This document shows positions 63,041-64,000 of a stretch of 64,000 nt of DNA, piece by piece. Each line of letters begins with the position of its first letter. Within the stretch, counting starts at the first letter, position 1. Position numbers and translations under genes: made by a program. Origin of the DNA: Stratiolaelaps scimitus (lineage: Eukaryota; Arthropoda; Arachnida; Mesostigmata; Laelapidae). The stretch is from the NCBI GenBank assembly GCA_019614645.1, contig JABWDB010000071.1, positions 496,001-560,000 of the forward strand, read 5' to 3'. The notes under the pieces are model-generated. The model worked only from the letters and a program-made list of their open reading frames with translations. It did no database searches and had not been told where the DNA came from.

Positions 63041-63190
63041 GTAAAGGTAAAGGTAAAAGCTTTATTGGTTTATTAAAGGAGCTGCAATTGTTACAATGCT
63101 TAAGCTCTCTTATATGTCACGCAGCGGGGCTCGAACCTGCGGCCTCTGGCTCCCGATAGCCAGAGACTTAGCCGTCCAAGCCACCGTCGG
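63040..63190 (-). repeat. tRNA-derived SINE, family S2, with TTTACC tail
   Basis: The minus strand reads A box GGTGGCTTGGACGGCTAAG and B box GCAGGTTCGAGCCCCGC, then a body ending CCAATAAAGC and three TTTTACC/TTTACC units. The head recurs at 55325-55400. The tail word TTTATTGGTTTATTAAA also occurs at 33490, suggesting a tail shared with a partner LINE. Confidence 0.7.
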
Positions 63191-63384
63191 TGATATGACA
63201 TTGATTAGAGAAGCAATAAGCCGACCAAGTACACATGAATCACACACATTTCCGACATGTTGTTGTATGACCTCTTGTTACGAAATAATAATATGCCGAA
63301 TTTACTATTCTTCCTGGACCTTGTTCATAGGTATACTTGATTGATGTTTTCTTCAGTCTCGTCCAGCAAAAGGAAGGGGGTATG

Positions 63385-64000
63385 CAGTGGTGTGCATATG
63401 CTTAACGCACCCCAATATTTCGACAAATCGATACAAAGAATACACATTTGAGGCATTTATTCTATGTCAGATTAATGTACGTATCAAATAACATACACAC
63501 CACAAAGAACAGCGCAAACAGCTTGCTACAATGAAATGTGTAATTTTTCGGGTGTGCAAAAGGATAACGCACCCTCTGTTATCGAGTGTTCTCTCTCAAT
63601 TAATTCTCGTTTTCTTGTACAAATCAGTACCGTGTGGACCAGCCCTTGCTAATTATAACGTCAAAGACTCGGTTTGGCATACTATCAACGAAATTTAGCA
63701 GGATCTGGTGGCTGACACCTCTCCAGGCCTTCAATAACTCCTCTTGTAATGCTTCCACAGATGTATACTGTCGATTCAACGCATATACTCGTCGGATAAG
63801 AATGCCCCAGAGGTTCTCCATCGGGTTGAGATAAGAAGAACTGCTGGCCACTCTAGTGTTTCAATGTCATGCCATCCTAACCACGCCAGTGTACTAACGC
63901 TAACGTGAATTGAAGCTTTATCTTGTTAGAAAATAATTGGCAGTCGGTGAAATCTGCTACTAGATGGTAGTAGGTTGTTGGTCAACATCTGCTGATAGTC
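63385..64000 (-). mobile_element. Tc1-like DNA transposon, cut by the window end
   Basis: The minus-strand frame 63851-63624 reads LNPMENLWGILIRRVYALNR, then LLNFVDSMPNRVFDVIISKG, the Tc1 transposase end with the third catalytic residue region (S-x-D-L-N-P-I-E-N) changed to SSSYLNPMEN. The outer end CAGTGGTGTGCATATGCTTA at 63385 has a second copy of its core at 63551-63574, 162 bases inside, as in the IR/DR ends of Sleeping Beauty-type elements. The rest lies beyond the window. Confidence 0.75.

Noticed and set aside
63048..63060. Telomere-like repeat
   Set aside because: Only three TTTACC-type units; they form the tail of a SINE.
1..64000. CRISPR array, bacterial operon or prophage
   Set aside because: No regularly spaced repeats, ribosome binding sites or compact gene clusters; introns and retrotransposons show a eukaryotic nuclear genome.

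Overview
The window is AT-rich animal nuclear DNA with long introns and dense transposon relics. R1-clade, CR1-like and BEL/Pao retroelements together with Tc1 and mariner transposons point to an arthropod. A mite, tick or other chelicerate is my guess, but nothing in the sequence proves it. There are no bacterial operons, rRNA or CRISPR arrays.

The main gene lies on the + strand at 17442-45812. I rebuilt it by hand as nine exons with GT/AG borders and matching phases at all eight junctions, giving 678 residues. The order is signal peptide, two fibronectin type III domains, one transmembrane helix and a C-terminal tyrosine-kinase-like domain. All main catalytic positions are changed: the beta-3 Lys is Gln, HRD is HGC, the catalytic-loop Asn is Ser and DFG is NFS. 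The glycine loop, alpha-C Glu, APE, DxWSFG and CW...RPTF motifs remain. It therefore reads as an intact receptor pseudokinase. A GC-richer block ending in a good donor at 8682 may be its non-coding first exon.

The introns are full of transposons. Introns 1 and 2 carry near-identical opposed copies of one non-LTR retrotransposon around exon 2. Intron 2 also holds a mariner relic, a CR1-like relic split by a short repeat with a target-site duplication, an antisense Ty3/gypsy element with both LTRs, and another CR1-like piece. Introns 4 to 8 hold mariner relics, CR1-like relics, an antisense LINE and tRNA-derived SINEs.

The left flank (1-17 kb) holds R1, CR1-like and other LINE fragments plus SINEs. 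The right flank (46-64 kb) holds a CR1-like relic, a BEL/Pao integrase region, R1 and Tc1 relics, a third copy of the intron 1/2 element, another reverse transcriptase relic, SINEs and a Tc1 element cut by the window edge. A second secreted or membrane protein gene seems to start at 57698 on the + strand, but I could not establish its structure.
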